The notes under the pieces were generated by a model. The model was not told the DNA's origin and did not search any database. It saw nothing but the letters and a program-made list of their open reading frames with translations. Below are positions 1-9,234 of a stretch of 64,000 nucleotides of DNA, in pieces. Numbering within the stretch: position 1 is the stretch's first letter; the number at the start of each line of letters is the position of its first letter. Source of the stretch: Corythucha ciliata (taxonomy: Eukaryota; Arthropoda; Insecta; Hemiptera; Tingidae). The stretch is from positions 50,186,751-50,250,750 of the forward strand of contig CM075942.1 in assembly GCA_038030265.1 (NCBI GenBank), read 5' to 3'. Both the position numbers and the translations under genes were made by a program.

Positions 1-149
1 CGTCTTAGATATTTCGTTCGAAATGACCAGTTGACCGAACTTTCGGTCCAAGCGTTCGTGCTGAAATTGCCTGAAACTCAGTTTACTAATCTTGCACAAT
101 AATTTTTGGCTCGAAAATTATTTGTTAGTGTGAAATCAGTCTTATCTTC
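1..149 (-). other. Possible continuation of the copia fragment
   Basis: This stretch lies beyond the small repeat at 150-252, in the minus-strand direction of the copia Pol fragment, so it is where the rest of the RT domain would lie. No frame gives a clear copia motif; short open segments alternate with stops in all three minus frames. It could be decayed copia sequence or unrelated DNA that arrived with the repeat. Confidence 0.25.
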
Positions 150-252
150 TGCTTCTGCTCAACCGAAAAAGCAGCTCGTCGACCGAAAACTCGTTCGGTT
201 CAAACGAAATTCTCATCGGTTCAGCTCATAACGCAGTATACGCAAACGTATA
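150..252. repeat. Short ACCGAA/TTCGGT-rich repeat, copy 1
   Basis: About 100 bp here match the insertion at 5178-5290 almost base for base. The unit carries several ACCGAA and TTCGGT motifs that can pair into small hairpins. It has no poly(A) tail and no tRNA-like boxes that I can see. It lies where the copia RT fragment should continue into its catalytic box, so it probably inserted into that element. No target duplication is obvious at this copy, unlike the second. Confidence 0.7.
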
Positions 253-254
253 AT

Positions 255-605
255 GCGATGATGACCTTGCACGAATTTTGCCGACGGATATAAACGGAGG
301 GATCCTCTTGACTTTACTTGAATTTGAGTCAAACGAAAAAGTCATCGAATTTTTAGTTCCAGCAACGTGATGCTTGCTTCAGCCCGCACAAGCCTCTTTT
401 CAAACGACAAACACGATTTTTGCCGTCCGAATAACCGATTGGCTGTTTCATGTAGATTTCTTCATCTACAATGAGAAAAGCAGTAGATACGTCGAACTGC
501 ATCATCTGCAGACTATCTGAGGCAGCTACCGACAACAATGTCCGAATTGTGTCTAAACAGGTAGTCAAACGACAATCGACCATATCTTTTACAAGGGGAA
601 ATCGT
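255..605 (-). pseudogene. Ty1/copia reverse transcriptase fragment
   Basis: Read on the minus strand, this stretch encodes the first half of a copia-type reverse transcriptase. The frame runs through a segment like SIRTLLSVAAS, then QFDVSTAFL, EEIYMKQPIGY and VCRLKRGLCGLKQASRCWN, which is the usual order in Ty1/copia Pol. After the RCWN motif an in-frame stop appears, but copia-like codons continue (KFDDFF, DPSVYI) with further stops down to about 255, just before the catalytic YVDD box would be expected. A small repeat interrupts the element there. In copia elements this domain copies the RNA into cDNA inside the virus-like particle. Seen: the motifs and stops. Inferred: a dead, truncated insertion. 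The upstream boundary near 605 abuts a plus-strand LINE. Confidence 0.85.
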
Positions 606-2990
606 AGGTGTAGCCGTTGTCCATAATTTGGAAAATGGCAGTCACTGACCATTTTGCCACCACCCTGCAGCTAAACGTTTTGAAGTCGAACAAAAGTGTT
701 GAGTCCCTCGGGAGAGAACATGAAACATTAGACTTTAGTGTCCTAAAAACAAAGCTCCTGTTAGCAACTTGGGTTTCGGTAACAAATGCTAAAAATGTCG
801 ACTTGGCGGCGGAAAATTTTGAGATAATACTAAAGGATTTTATTAAGGACTCAGCAAGGATAGTAAGAAAGCCCACTCAGGAAGAAATACGAGATTGAAA
901 CCTTGGATGACTCCAGCTCTGTTGATCTCTATTCGGACTAAGGAAAAACTCAGCCAGCGTTTGTTTCGACAGCTGTTTTAACACTGATCTCAAATTGAAG
1001 CTCGCCAGGTACAAGAATAAGTTGACGCAATCAATTAAAACTGTTAAAACAATTACTATTCAATGGAAATTCAAATAGCGGGCCGTGAGAGGTGTGTGGA
1101 AAGTCATAAATCTAAGCATTGGGAGGATAACAAGAAAGCAAGAAATCAGCTCTTTACATTCTGATGGGAGAGTCCTCAGAACAGGGGACAGTCCATTAGA
1201 TGTGGCCACGGCATTCAACAAATATTTCTCCACTGTAGGGGAAAATAATTCGGTAGGGGTCTCAAATGAGAAAATAACGAGAGTCAGTTCGGTGCAATAC
1301 GATTTCACAGAGAAGTTTCTCGAAGTTCGGAAGAAGATGTAAAGAAAGTAATAAGTGACTTAAGAGGGGGTTCAAGTCCAGGTATAGACAATATCAGTAC
1401 GGAGTTAGTTAAGGAATTTAAAAATATTTTAGCCAAACCATTGACAACAGTGGCGTGCCCAGGATTTCTTCTGGGGGGGGGGGGTTAAAATATAGACGTT
1501 TAAAATAATTTAAAACAGGGGTCATTTCTTGTAGGAGACGCAATTATTCTATAGGGTTCTGACCCTCAACCCCCCCCCCCCATTGGCACGCCACTGATTG
1601 ACAATAATAGCAAACCGCAGTTTTAGCGAATACCGCTTCCCATCCGTCCATAAAAAAGCTTTGCTCATACCACTTTTTAAAAAGGGGGTCCCAGAAGACG
1701 TGGCTAACTATCGTCCAATTTCTCTGTTATCGGTATTTGCCGAAATTATCTTGTGTGGTACCTGGACAGAGGCAGGGGGAGATCAGCGATAGACAGTACT
1801 GTTTTCGGAAAGGTAGAAGCACCGATGATGCAATTTGTTTCATGACAAGGTCTATATTGAGTGCATTAGATGCAGGGGAAAAGGTAATATGTATACATAT
1901 ATCAGGATTTAGCCTAGGCTTTTGATACTTTTGAGCATTCAAAGCTGAAAAAGCAGTAGAGGAAACAGGTATTAACCGTGGTTTCATAAAGTGGACTGCG
2001 AGTTATCTACAGGACCGATCCCACTTTACCAAAGTTGGAAAAGTTACCAGTGAAAGCGAATTCTGCAGATGCGGTATTCCTCAAGGAACCGTCCTAGGGC
2101 CTATTTACTTCATATTATTCATGAATAGACTACTTAATATAGAGTCCGAAGGAGAATCAGTGTCTTTTGCCGACGACACTACCTTCATAATATCAGGAAA
2201 GTCTTGGGAGCATGCCGTTATAAGAGCTGAATCATGTCTGACCCAAGTGCTTCATTTCTCAAAGGTATAGGTATAAAAATAAACTTGTCGAAAACAAATT
2301 TCGTAACTTTTGCGTTAAGATAAAGTGACATTCCGCAGATCAGGAACCTAAAATGTCATGTCCCCGAATGTCGAGATCACCTAACATGTTGTTGTGAGGT
2401 TATACAACAGGTAGCGGCATTTCGTTACCTAGGTGTTGAAATTGATCAAAATCTAAGATGGGACCAACGTCTGAAAAAAGTGACATCTTCAATGAGGAAA
2501 ATGATCTATGTGTGTAGGGAGGTGAGAAATTTCTTGGACATAGATAGGCGAAAAATGGTGTATTATGCTCTCGTCCAATCACTCATGAGTCATGATCTAT
2601 GGAGCATCTGGTTCGGGTGGGTGCAGTGAGTCCCTTCTCGATGCACTATTCTTGACCCAGAAGCTATTAATCAAAGTTTCTTAAAAAAAAGATAAGATAT
2701 TCGTCGGAATCTCTCTTTAAAGAGTTCGCGGTACTCAGATTGAGAGAACTAATTAACAAGCTTACCATAATTAAAACCTACAAGAGGGCAAAACGAGGAC
2801 GAGAGGAAAATTTTTCGTTAAACTGCCTTTACGTAAAACGTATCACGGACGGGAAGCCTATGATTTTCGGGGTGCAAAAATGTCCAATTCCCTACCGTTA
2901 GAACTCCTCTCAGTACCTGACCTTCAAACGTTTAAGAGGAAACTAAAATACTTTTTAATAACAAGGCAAACGCTACCACACTGAAAGAAG
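606..2990 (+). pseudogene. CR1/Jockey-group LINE, endonuclease tail to RT C-terminus
   Basis: A degenerate non-LTR retrotransposon ORF2. It opens with TDHFATTLQL, like the last SDH motif of the AP-endonuclease, followed by the linker (KPWMTPALLISIRTK, FNKYFSTVG). The RT domain follows: PGIDNISTELVK, then after a MITE insertion LFKKGVPEDVANYRPISLL, FRKGRSTDDA near 1800, GIPQGTVLGPIYF near 2075 and the catalytic FADD near 2170. The C-terminal part has FRYLGVEIDQNLRWD near 2425 and a last segment like NSLPLE..PDLQTFKR near 2885-2940. Stops and frameshifts break it into at least six pieces, so it cannot be translated. The 5' end is truncated inside the endonuclease. Such proteins nick the target and prime reverse transcription there. 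The clade call rests on overall motif style only. Confidence 0.88.
1448..1596. mobile_element. 149-bp hAT-type MITE with 8-bp TSD
   Basis: The ends are CAGTGGCGTGCC and GGCACGCCACTG, a perfect inverted pair. They are flanked on both sides by the direct repeat ATTGACAA (1440-1447 and 1597-1604). An 8-bp target duplication and CA..TG ends are the signature of hAT transposons. The element carries no coding capacity. It holds a run of 12 G in its left part and 12 C in its right part. It interrupts the LINE RT: the reading frame before it (ending AKPLT) and after it (IIANRSFSEYR) rejoin if the insert and one duplication copy are removed. Confidence 0.93.
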
Positions 2991-3272
2991 TTGTTGATGC
3001 GGAAAATTGTACTGATACGATAACTACTTTTAATGATTTAATTCAATTCTATTCTGGAATATGTATTCAATTCTTCAATAAACTAAATTATTCATAATAA
3101 TGTTCTAAAAATCCACTTGAATGTACCAAATATTCCTTAGTAATATTAAATATCATATTTAATAAATGCAATTCTTTAATATGTGTATTCTATTCTTAAA
3201 TATTCTAAATGATTCACAATAATATTATTAAAATTGTTCTTTTTTCTTTATGTGTCCCAGCAATTAATTATG
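2991..3272 (+). other. AT-rich 3' region of the LINE
   Basis: Downstream of the LINE C-terminus is an AT-rich tract with loosely repeated words such as ATATTATTAAAATT and AATATTC. No poly(A) tail or microsatellite tail is obvious before the foldback at 3273. A similar AATATTATTAAAATT word resumes just after that foldback (3688-3705), so the LINE 3' untranslated region was probably split by it. Confidence 0.5.
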
Positions 3273-3689
3273 TAATTGCAAATTAGACGACCCTTGTCTT
3301 AGGACTTTTCAAGGGATTACTCCCTCCTCACCGCACCACCTTTGTCACCATGCAGTGAATTCGAGGGAGTGGGGAGGCTGAAAATAAAGAATTAAACTTT
3401 ATTGAAGCTAAATACTTACCATTTTTACTTGTTTTGAGTTCCGAGAAAAAATTGCTCTCAGGGTGGGATTCGAACCCACGACCTCCTAGTTTCGCGCCAG
3501 GCGCTCTGCCACTGAGCTAGCCTGAGAGGCTTACGCTAAGAGCGAACCCCACCAGAGAGAAACTCCCTCTCGGAACTCAAACGCACGATTCGGGTCAGTG
3601 CGTGTTTTACGATGGTGACTATGGTGGTGCGGTGAGGAGGGAGTAATCCCTGAAAAGTCCTAAGACAAGGGTCGTCTAATTTGCAATTA
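3273..3689. mobile_element. 417-bp foldback element with tRNA-like apex, TA-flanked
   Basis: The outer arms (about 3273-3350 and 3612-3689) are near-perfect inverted repeats of ~77 bp starting TAATTGCAAATTAGACGACC. A second inverted pair, GAGTTCCGAGA and TCTCGGAACTC, sits inside near 3435-3446 and 3570-3580. At the centre lies a tRNA-like sequence on the minus strand. Both ends carry TA, compatible with a Tc1/mariner-type TA target, though a longer duplication cannot be excluded in this AT-rich context. No protein is encoded. It was inserted at the 3' end of the LINE. Confidence 0.88.
3456..3527 (-). tRNA. tRNA-like sequence (pseudo-tRNA) inside foldback
   Basis: Read on the minus strand the segment folds as a cloverleaf. 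A 7-bp acceptor stem (TCTCAGG with CCTGAGA), a D arm GCTC-AGTGGCA-GAGC, an anticodon stem CCTGG/CTAGG with one G-U pair and a T arm GTGGG-TTCGAAT-CCCAC are all present. The D and T arms match the internal Pol III A and B boxes. Two oddities argue against a working tRNA: an extra base between acceptor and D stems, and G instead of T before the putative anticodon (CGA by position; the loop reads CGCGAAA). A CGA anticodon would be serine, but there is no long variable arm. I read it as a tRNA-derived, possibly Pol III-transcribed, part of the mobile element. Confidence 0.7.
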
Positions 3690-3814
3690 ATATTATTAAA
3701 ATTCTTCTAGATTTACTAAAAAACTCCTTATTATTCGTTTTTATCCTATTTTTTGTATTTGCGAGCGGGGTACGGTGGTTGACCATCGGCTTTCCAGCGA
3801 TTGCATTGCTTTAG

Positions 3815-4560
3815 CTAATGACCTTTCACGTTGCAGGATTTGCAAATAACGTCAACCGGTTTGTTTCCACCGTTCGTAGATTTTTCAAATTTATTGCGGT
3901 CGGAAAAATGAACAGCACGAAATTTTGCAACCTCGCTGGTTATCATGTGAAATAACGCGAAAAAATAATGAAAAGTTAGTACTTTCAGTGCTAATAATGC
4001 AGCTCCGGACGACAAACGAATAGACCTAAGGACTTTCGAAACGAAAAGAATCTCAAGAAGACGTTCGACGCTTTCGATTTTACGTGTCTTTAAACCAGCG
4101 AAAAAATCGCGATGCTGATTTTTAATACGAGCTAAAACTGACGGAGCGTCTTCGCTTTCAGACCATTCCGCACTAAAAAAATCGAGGCACTGACGAAAAA
4201 GATTGTCTTCCGCTTTATTATCGAATTCATTATTTTTAAAATGTCCCAAGCCTCCTTCGCAGAAAGGCGACCCGATATTCGTTCGTGAAGCTCGTCGCTG
4301 ACGCATTGAGATAAAACTATTTCAGCTTGGGCCGAGCGTTTTATCCAAGATTCTAGTCGTTCTTTTTCAGCTTTCGACGGAGTTTCTGTAAGCTGACGGT
4401 AGGCTTGGTAGATTTACCTTCAATTATGTCGATCGCGTTGAAGTACTCCAGCACGTCCATTAATTTGCCTTTCCATTGAGGCCAATCCTCGACTCCTTTT
4501 AGAGGTTTCATTCCCTTGACGAATTCATGACCGATGGAATGGAAAAGTGATAAAAATGTA
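3815..4560 (-). pseudogene. Ty1/copia Gag fragment with zinc knuckle start
   Basis: The minus strand encodes a copia-type capsid protein in pieces. From 4560 down come KGVEDWPQWKGKLMDVLE and a stop, then WIKRSAQAEIVLSQCVSDEL..LSAKEAWDIL, a frame change, then ARIKNQHRDFFAGL and VERLLEILFVSKVLRSI. It ends with CKSCNVKGH, the first part of a CX2CX4HX4C zinc knuckle, at 3815. The pattern WPQWK..L, then S.KEAWD, then LL.SLP-like motifs is that of the Ty1/copia Gag family that coats element RNA. At least one stop and two frameshifts are present. Protease and Pol are absent downstream. The 5' side is interrupted by the Jockey insertion. The copia pieces at 255-605 and 42782-43500 could belong to the same family but cover other domains. 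Confidence 0.75.
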
Positions 4561-4630
4561 CTCGCAGACTAATCAGTTGAGAGGGGAAAATCAAAACCGC
4601 GATTTTAGGTGTCCGCGCGATAAATACACT

Positions 4631-5478
4631 TTTTTTTTTTTTTTCCTTTCACATCTTTATTTACACCAATCTTACACTTATAAGTAAAGTTTTTCTAATA
4701 CACTGTTTTAATATTTACGTCCGCAAGTTTTAGGTACTGAACTAAACTTGATTAGGATATCTCATTAAATTGAAGCTATGTACACAGTGAAGGAACTAAA
4801 TCATGCGGCTTTGCGCGTTTAAGTCTTCGGTACATTTGGGCAGCTTCCTCGTTGATGTGGCATAAAAGACGGTTCTGAGGATTTTTCGCCAATCCTTGAA
4901 TGACTTCATCGACTGTCATCACTCCCAAGTCATGATGAAGTCTATCGTTCCGAACGTACCAAGGAGCATTAACTATGGATATTAGTACGTTGTTTTGAAA
5001 GCCTTGTATAATTTTACGATTTGATTGGGCGGTGCATCCCCACAGTTGGGCGCCATAAGTCCATACTGGTCGCAGGACCTGTTTGTACAATGTTATTTTG
5101 TTTTGGATAGACAGTATTGAGTGCTTACCCATGATCCAGTACATTTTTCGGAATTTGATGTTGAGCTCAGCTCTCTTCAGCTTCGGCTCAACCGAAAAAG
5201 CAGCCCGTCGACCGAAAAATCGTTCGGTTCAAACGAAATTCTCATCGGTTCAGCTCATAACGCAGTATACGCAAACGTATAATTCGGTCGCAGCTCTCTT
5301 CTTCTTCACATGCTCTTTCCAACGGAGCTTTGCATCCAGGGTCATTCCTAAGTACTTGGCTTGGTTGGAATACGGAAGCTCTTTGTTATTGAGATACTAG
5401 TTTATCGACCTATTGGTGAAATCCACGTGTACCGATTTCGTATCATTCATTTTGATTCTCCACCTCACTTCCCATCTG
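4631..5478 (-). mobile_element. 5'-truncated Jockey LINE with 12-bp TSD and poly(A)
   Basis: The minus strand encodes the C-terminal end of a Jockey-type ORF2: the frame has NQAKYLGMTLDAKLRWKEHV, KMYWIMGKHS, LYKQVLRPVWTYGAQLWGC, IVNAPWYVRNDRLHHDLGV and TVDEVIQGLAKNPQNRLL. The plus strand has a T-run at 4631-4644, that is, a poly(A) tail at the element's 3' end. GATAAATACACT occurs on both sides (4619-4630 and 5479-5490), a 12-bp target duplication typical of target-primed reverse transcription. The element kept only its last ~850 bp and landed in or beside the copia Gag remnant. A 113-bp repeat at 5178-5290 then split it. Confidence 0.93.
5178..5290. mobile_element. 113-bp ACCGAA/TTCGGT repeat, copy 2, with 10-bp TSD
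   Basis: The insertion lies inside the Jockey fragment and is flanked by CAGCTCTCTT on both sides (5168-5177 and 5291-5300). Removing it and one flank restores the Jockey frame between RKMYWIMG upstream and LRWKEHVKK. It matches copy 1 at 150-252. Hairpin-forming ACCGAA and TTCGGT motifs recur within it. There are no clear terminal inverted repeats, poly(A) or tRNA boxes, so its class is unknown to me. Confidence 0.85.
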
Positions 5479-5490
5479 GATAAATACACT

Positions 5491-6136
5491 AAAACCGGCC
5501 CCGAATAGAGCAGTTTAAGTGATTTGAACCCATAACCTTTTGATTTTTGTCTTTAGAACGCGAAAACCCGCATATTATTTAATGGAAAGAACTTTATTTT
5601 AATCGATGGAACAAAAATGAGGAAGAGTGCTTTTTATAATCATATTTCACTTTACACAGCACAAGACAAGAGTTACCCATAACCTGGCCTAAGCGGGTTG
5701 CAAAACTGTTGAAGTAGGACTGGAGAGCGCATGAGTGGAAATCGTCTATCGTGATCAAGGACTCTCAACTTCAAATAAAAAAACAAGAGGATTTCCAAAT
5801 ATTGCTTCGTGCCACGATGCCAACAATTATTGAAAAATTTGCAGAAAAGATGCTTCTGATGTAGAAGAACGCGCTGTTTTCGAGTTACTGATGAGAAAAC
5901 CCATTAGCATTACCCCCTTCACCCATTAAGGGTTCAGATCTTGATCCGCTCCTGTCATCATCTCCTCATAGGTCTCACTATGCCCTCACTAATTCTCATT
6001 GCGTTAATTATCGGCAACATCACGACAAAATTCCAACACATCCACCAGAAGACATCCGTATAAACAATGATGTAGCAATAGCAACCAGTAGCTATCATGT
6101 GTGTATACTCTAGGAATGTTCTTTCAGACGCCACCA
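5491..6136. other. Unassigned stretch, possibly copia LTR/leader
   Basis: Without the Jockey insertion this DNA would lie directly upstream of the minus-strand copia Gag remnant, where the leader and LTR are expected. An AATAAA-like signal on the minus strand near 5595 fits an LTR, but I found no second LTR copy or convincing primer-binding site. No coding frame is recognisable. Confidence 0.3.
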
Positions 6137-6275
6137 GGGGGCTTATTCTCTAACTCCGAATCAATAGCTTTTTCGAAGTCATATGTTTATCTCATTAATT
6201 TTCTTCAAACAAATGAATGAAATAGACACATGGCTGGCGAAAAAAATATTGCTTGTTGTTAGAGAATAGGCCCCC
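6137..6275. mobile_element. 139-bp MITE, TIR GGGGGCTTATTC
   Basis: The left end GGGGGCTTATTCTCTAAC and the reverse complement of the right end GGGGGCCTATTCTCTAAC differ at one base. The ~100 bp between them are AT-rich and non-coding. The target duplication is unclear; AGG occurs on both sides but overlaps the G-run. The superfamily is not assigned. Related-looking termini occur at 40273-40404 and 47297-47695. Confidence 0.8.
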
Positions 6276-6282
6276 AGGGGCG

Positions 6283-6309
6283 GTCCCGTAATCTTTGCGG
6301 GACCGCAAC
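6283..6309. repeat. Perfect hairpin GCGGTCCCG
   Basis: GCGGTCCCG and CGGGACCGC face each other across an 8-9 base loop directly after the MITE. It begins one of two copies of a short direct repeat whose other copy is near 7309. Confidence 0.6.
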
Positions 6310-6340
6310 TGTAAATTTCGTATTGACTTGCATTTTTGGA
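6306..6340. repeat. Direct repeat AACTGTAAATTTCG.., copy 1
   Basis: About 30 bp containing CGTATTGACTTGCATTTT recur with one mismatch at 7309-7345, about 1 kb downstream in the same orientation. They may be the ends of a 1-kb element or a decayed LTR pair, but nothing between them is recognisable. Confidence 0.55.
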
Positions 6341-7308
6341 TGTTATAGGGTCCGCTATAAAACTATAATACGATTAATTGCGATGAATCCTTCCCTCTTA
6401 TTTTACACGCGTTGAAAACAAAACCTCATTAAGTGTTGTCCAAGTGCTGAGCAATTTTTTGAGTTTTACAACGGGGCCATTGTTGACCTCTAAATCATCA
6501 CTTTTTATCGGTCAAAAGTGCACTGAACTAACGAGCATTCGAGTGAAGCTCACAAAGCGATTCGGTTGGTCTAAAAGCTACACTTTTTTGGTTTTAAAAT
6601 GGGATACATCTTGTAAGCTTCATCGCTGCTTGCGTTTCAAAGGATCGTGTCAAAATGCCAGCGCGATTAAAGTGGAAGTCATCAAGAGGCCAAAAAGGCG
6701 AACAAACAAATAAACTAAAAAGCAATTAAGCATTCAAAGCCGTTAAGTTTGCACGGATCTCAAGGTAACATCCAAACGTCATTAGTCAATGTACACAAAA
6801 CTCGCTGCTTACGCTCTCTGGAGCAACAGGATTGTTTTGAGAGTGTGTGTGTGTGTCATGAGGCAACGCGTCGATTGGCTTCATGCGTGGGTGGGGTGAA
6901 CTGGAAAAAAATGAGATTGATATCTTTATCAGTTTTGACCTATAAATGCGGTTTCACTTTGAAGAGCAGGGGGGAAACGGTAAAAAACGATTCGGAGAAA
7001 CAGAAAAGGATTTTCAAGACAGATGGTAGGTGGATGTTTTATTGTCGGGGACACTTTCCGTACCGGCAATTACTATTCGTACGGACTTTTCACCTCGGAG
7101 TTTCAGTGACAAAATGATTTGAATTATTTGACAGCTCGGTAATAGGACCGAGTGAGTCCGACAGTGGTATTATGCCCCCTTCCACCCCTACAGTATGGCA
7201 ACAGTCATTATCCTCCCACTATGCACGGCTCTGACGATCTTTAAGAAAGGTACAGGGTTCGGTCACAAGGTTCATAAATCTACCGTGAATTATTATTTAT
7301 GCTTAAAT
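6341..7308. other. No recognisable gene; two unassigned open frames
   Basis: The plus strand has open frames at 6444-6713 and 6749-7117 with no family motif, low-complexity composition and no splice or poly(A) context. A (GT)n tract lies near 6845. The stretch is bounded by the two short direct repeats at 6306 and 7309, so it could be the interior of an unidentified non-autonomous element. Confidence 0.35.
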
Positions 7309-7345
7309 AATAACTGTAAATATCGTATTGACTTGCATTTTCAAC
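7309..7345. repeat. Direct repeat AACTGTAAATATCG.., copy 2
   Basis: This matches 6306-6340 over about 30 bp, including CGTATTGACTTGCATTTT. Confidence 0.55.
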
Positions 7346-8164
7346 GGTGCATAACAGATTGAAACCTAATTAGCCTTTGATGCGAGTGAATCGAAAAGCA
7401 ACACCTGCACCCGCATCACCTGCGCGCATCTTGAGGATGTATCCTCGACCGCCCTTTATCCTAATTCACGGTCATCATTCTCATTTTCTGTAAATTCTTA
7501 CACAAGAGGAGTAGCATGGAAGAGAGGGCGCTAAAAAGAGTTTCGTAAATGGGGAGACTCATCGATGTACATTCAACGGGAAACGGGAATCGTTTGACTC
7601 GCGCGCGCATAAAAAAAAAAAATCCAAGTAAAAACCCTTCGTACACTGAGAAATTCATCCGCACTCGTGCTTTATCTTCTCTTTGAATATTGCTGTCATG
7701 TTTGCCGCGCGGCCAGCAATGTCCCTTTGGATCTCGAGAGCCGTCTGAAAGAGAGTGAGAGAGAAAACAATGACAAAAAAAAATGAGAAAAAAGTTGTCT
7801 TTTCACAAACACTACACAAGGCGCCTAGTGTACGCATTGTTTGCTGGGACTTAGAGGAGTGCCTTTTTAGAAAAAATAATATTTGCTGAGCTTATAAACA
7901 GTTACTTACTGTATTTGAGAAGTGCTTACTTTCAAGCAGCCCATTTCGAATTTTAAAAAAGTCTCGTTGGACAGCAAAGAAAAAAATACGATAAAAAATA
8001 TTCATAAGGAGGAGATAAACGGAAATCCAAGTGGAACTTCCCCTAACCATTAGCCTGTCTGCGCCTGCACATTATGCTTAAAACAAAAAGTGTCAACAGT
8101 TTAGTGTGCTGGCACTGACGCCGGCGTGGAGATAAAGAGCACCAAGATGCTTCGGAATCGTCAA
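7346..8164. other. No recognisable feature
   Basis: Moderately AT-rich DNA with A-runs near 7610 and 7780 and no frame that resembles a known protein. Confidence 0.5.
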
Positions 8165-8225
8165 TTTTGTAACAAGGAGAATTCTGAAATCCAAACGGAT
8201 TTTCGATCAGACGAAACTTTCAAGA
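8165..8225 (-). repeat. Dispersed repeat E (GATCAGACGA core), copy 1
   Basis: On the minus strand this carries TCGTCTGATCGAAAATCCG. Similar sequence occurs on the plus strand at 17650-17720 and 22447-22515, where the match extends to a CCCCGTG word. The class is unknown. Confidence 0.55.
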
Positions 8226-8429
8226 GGGTTTTCTCGTGATTCCGGCTTTTTTGACCCTCTTTTAGAGTCACTGATGGTCCTTGACAGAGGTGCATTTTCG
8301 CGGGAACCGGCTCCATCCCAGAATTAACCATTTTCAGAGGCAGTGGTGGCGGAAGTAGGGTTCAGGCGACTATTCAACCAAGGGTCCTGGTTTCGAAATC
8401 GTCTGGTCTGAACCTAAAAAAAGAAAAAA

Positions 8430-8556
8430 AATTCGCTCCGGCAGCTGACGGTCGGAAAGAGTGCATTTCAATCCGTACGCGGATACCCTAAGCCGTCCCA
8501 GAAGTAATAATGTTGAGACCATGATTTGTTTCGTTAATGTTTGACCCTTCCTCGTA
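8430..8556 (+). repeat. Dispersed repeat D, copy 1
   Basis: After an A-rich run, the sequence from TTCGCTCCGGCAGCTG through GATACCCTAAGCCGTCCCAG to TTTGTTTCGTTAA matches 60785-61045 on the plus strand and 49610-49845 on the minus strand. It is non-coding. Upstream at 8340-8400 a weak B-box-like GGTTTCGAAATC could hint at a tRNA-derived head, but no A box is clear. Confidence 0.8.
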
Positions 8557-8817
8557 CTGTTTGATGCCGGGTTTGTTTAAGATGAACTTAATGGGAATCA
8601 AAGGCTACTTCAAAATGAAATCATCGTACCGAATATAATGCTTCTGGAACCAACTGGTGATTTGTAGTGATTTTTTTACCAGTTCAAGCCATATTACCCC
8701 CCCCCCCTTCCAAGTCGACCGATTTGGCCCAAATGCAATACCAACCGAGGTCGTATGACTACTAATTTCCGGGCCAAATCTAGTTCCGATAAATTAATTT
8801 CTTCGAGAGTTATCGTG
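8557..8817. other. No recognisable feature
   Basis: A C-run of 11 lies at 8697-8707. No coding or repeat identity is seen. Confidence 0.4.
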
Positions 8818-8969
8818 CTAACAAGACCACACACTTACTTCCACCCGGGGGCACCACCCCCTCCTACTTGACTTTTTCAAAAAATTAAAATGGGAATGTC
8901 TGACGAAAATGTGTTCTGACGAGCTCTGGCGATTTCGCTTTGACCAGCCTGTGTTTTGACGAAATAAAG

Positions 8970-9180
8970 TCACGAAAATTGGAGAACTTTCGATCTTTTC
9001 TTCTATGAGCAGCAGCATGTATTCGAATGCATCTGGTGTTATCCTGAAAAACGCTAAAAACTTTTCAAGTCGGACCCATAATTCTAGAAACACCATTTCG
9101 AAATCTCCTCTGTTGTCCTTACTGCTGAATAAATGGCTCAAGCGCTCACATTTTCCAATTCACACTATTCATAAGATAAA
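8970..9180 (-). pseudogene. PIF/Harbinger transposase N-terminal fragment
   Basis: A minus-strand frame contains GDFEMVFLELWVRLEKFLAF, then FRITPDAFEYMLLLIEEKIE. The pattern G[DE][FY]..LF.EL....E.F..FFR[MI][ST]PD.F..LL is the usual start of Harbinger (HARBI1-like) DDE transposases just before the catalytic core. The frame upstream is broken near 9150 (LSHLFSSKDNRG appears in frame only after a stop), and beyond 8970 the sequence loses similarity, so no DDE triad is present. The known role of the family is cut-and-paste transposition. Here only a ~60-residue relic remains, next to a foldback at 9235-9467 that could be a related non-autonomous element. Confidence 0.65.
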
Positions 9181-9234
9181 ACTTAATCAAAGGACTATCG
9201 ATAAAATAAAGGTCAATTTCGAACATCTTGGCTG

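Noticed and set aside
3456..3527. Functional tRNA-Ser(CGA)
   Set aside because: It lacks the long variable arm, has G where T33 is expected and an extra base before the D stem, and lies within a mobile palindrome.
6444..7117. Two plus-strand open frames as a gene
   Set aside because: No homologous motif, no shared frame or splice sites, low-complexity composition.
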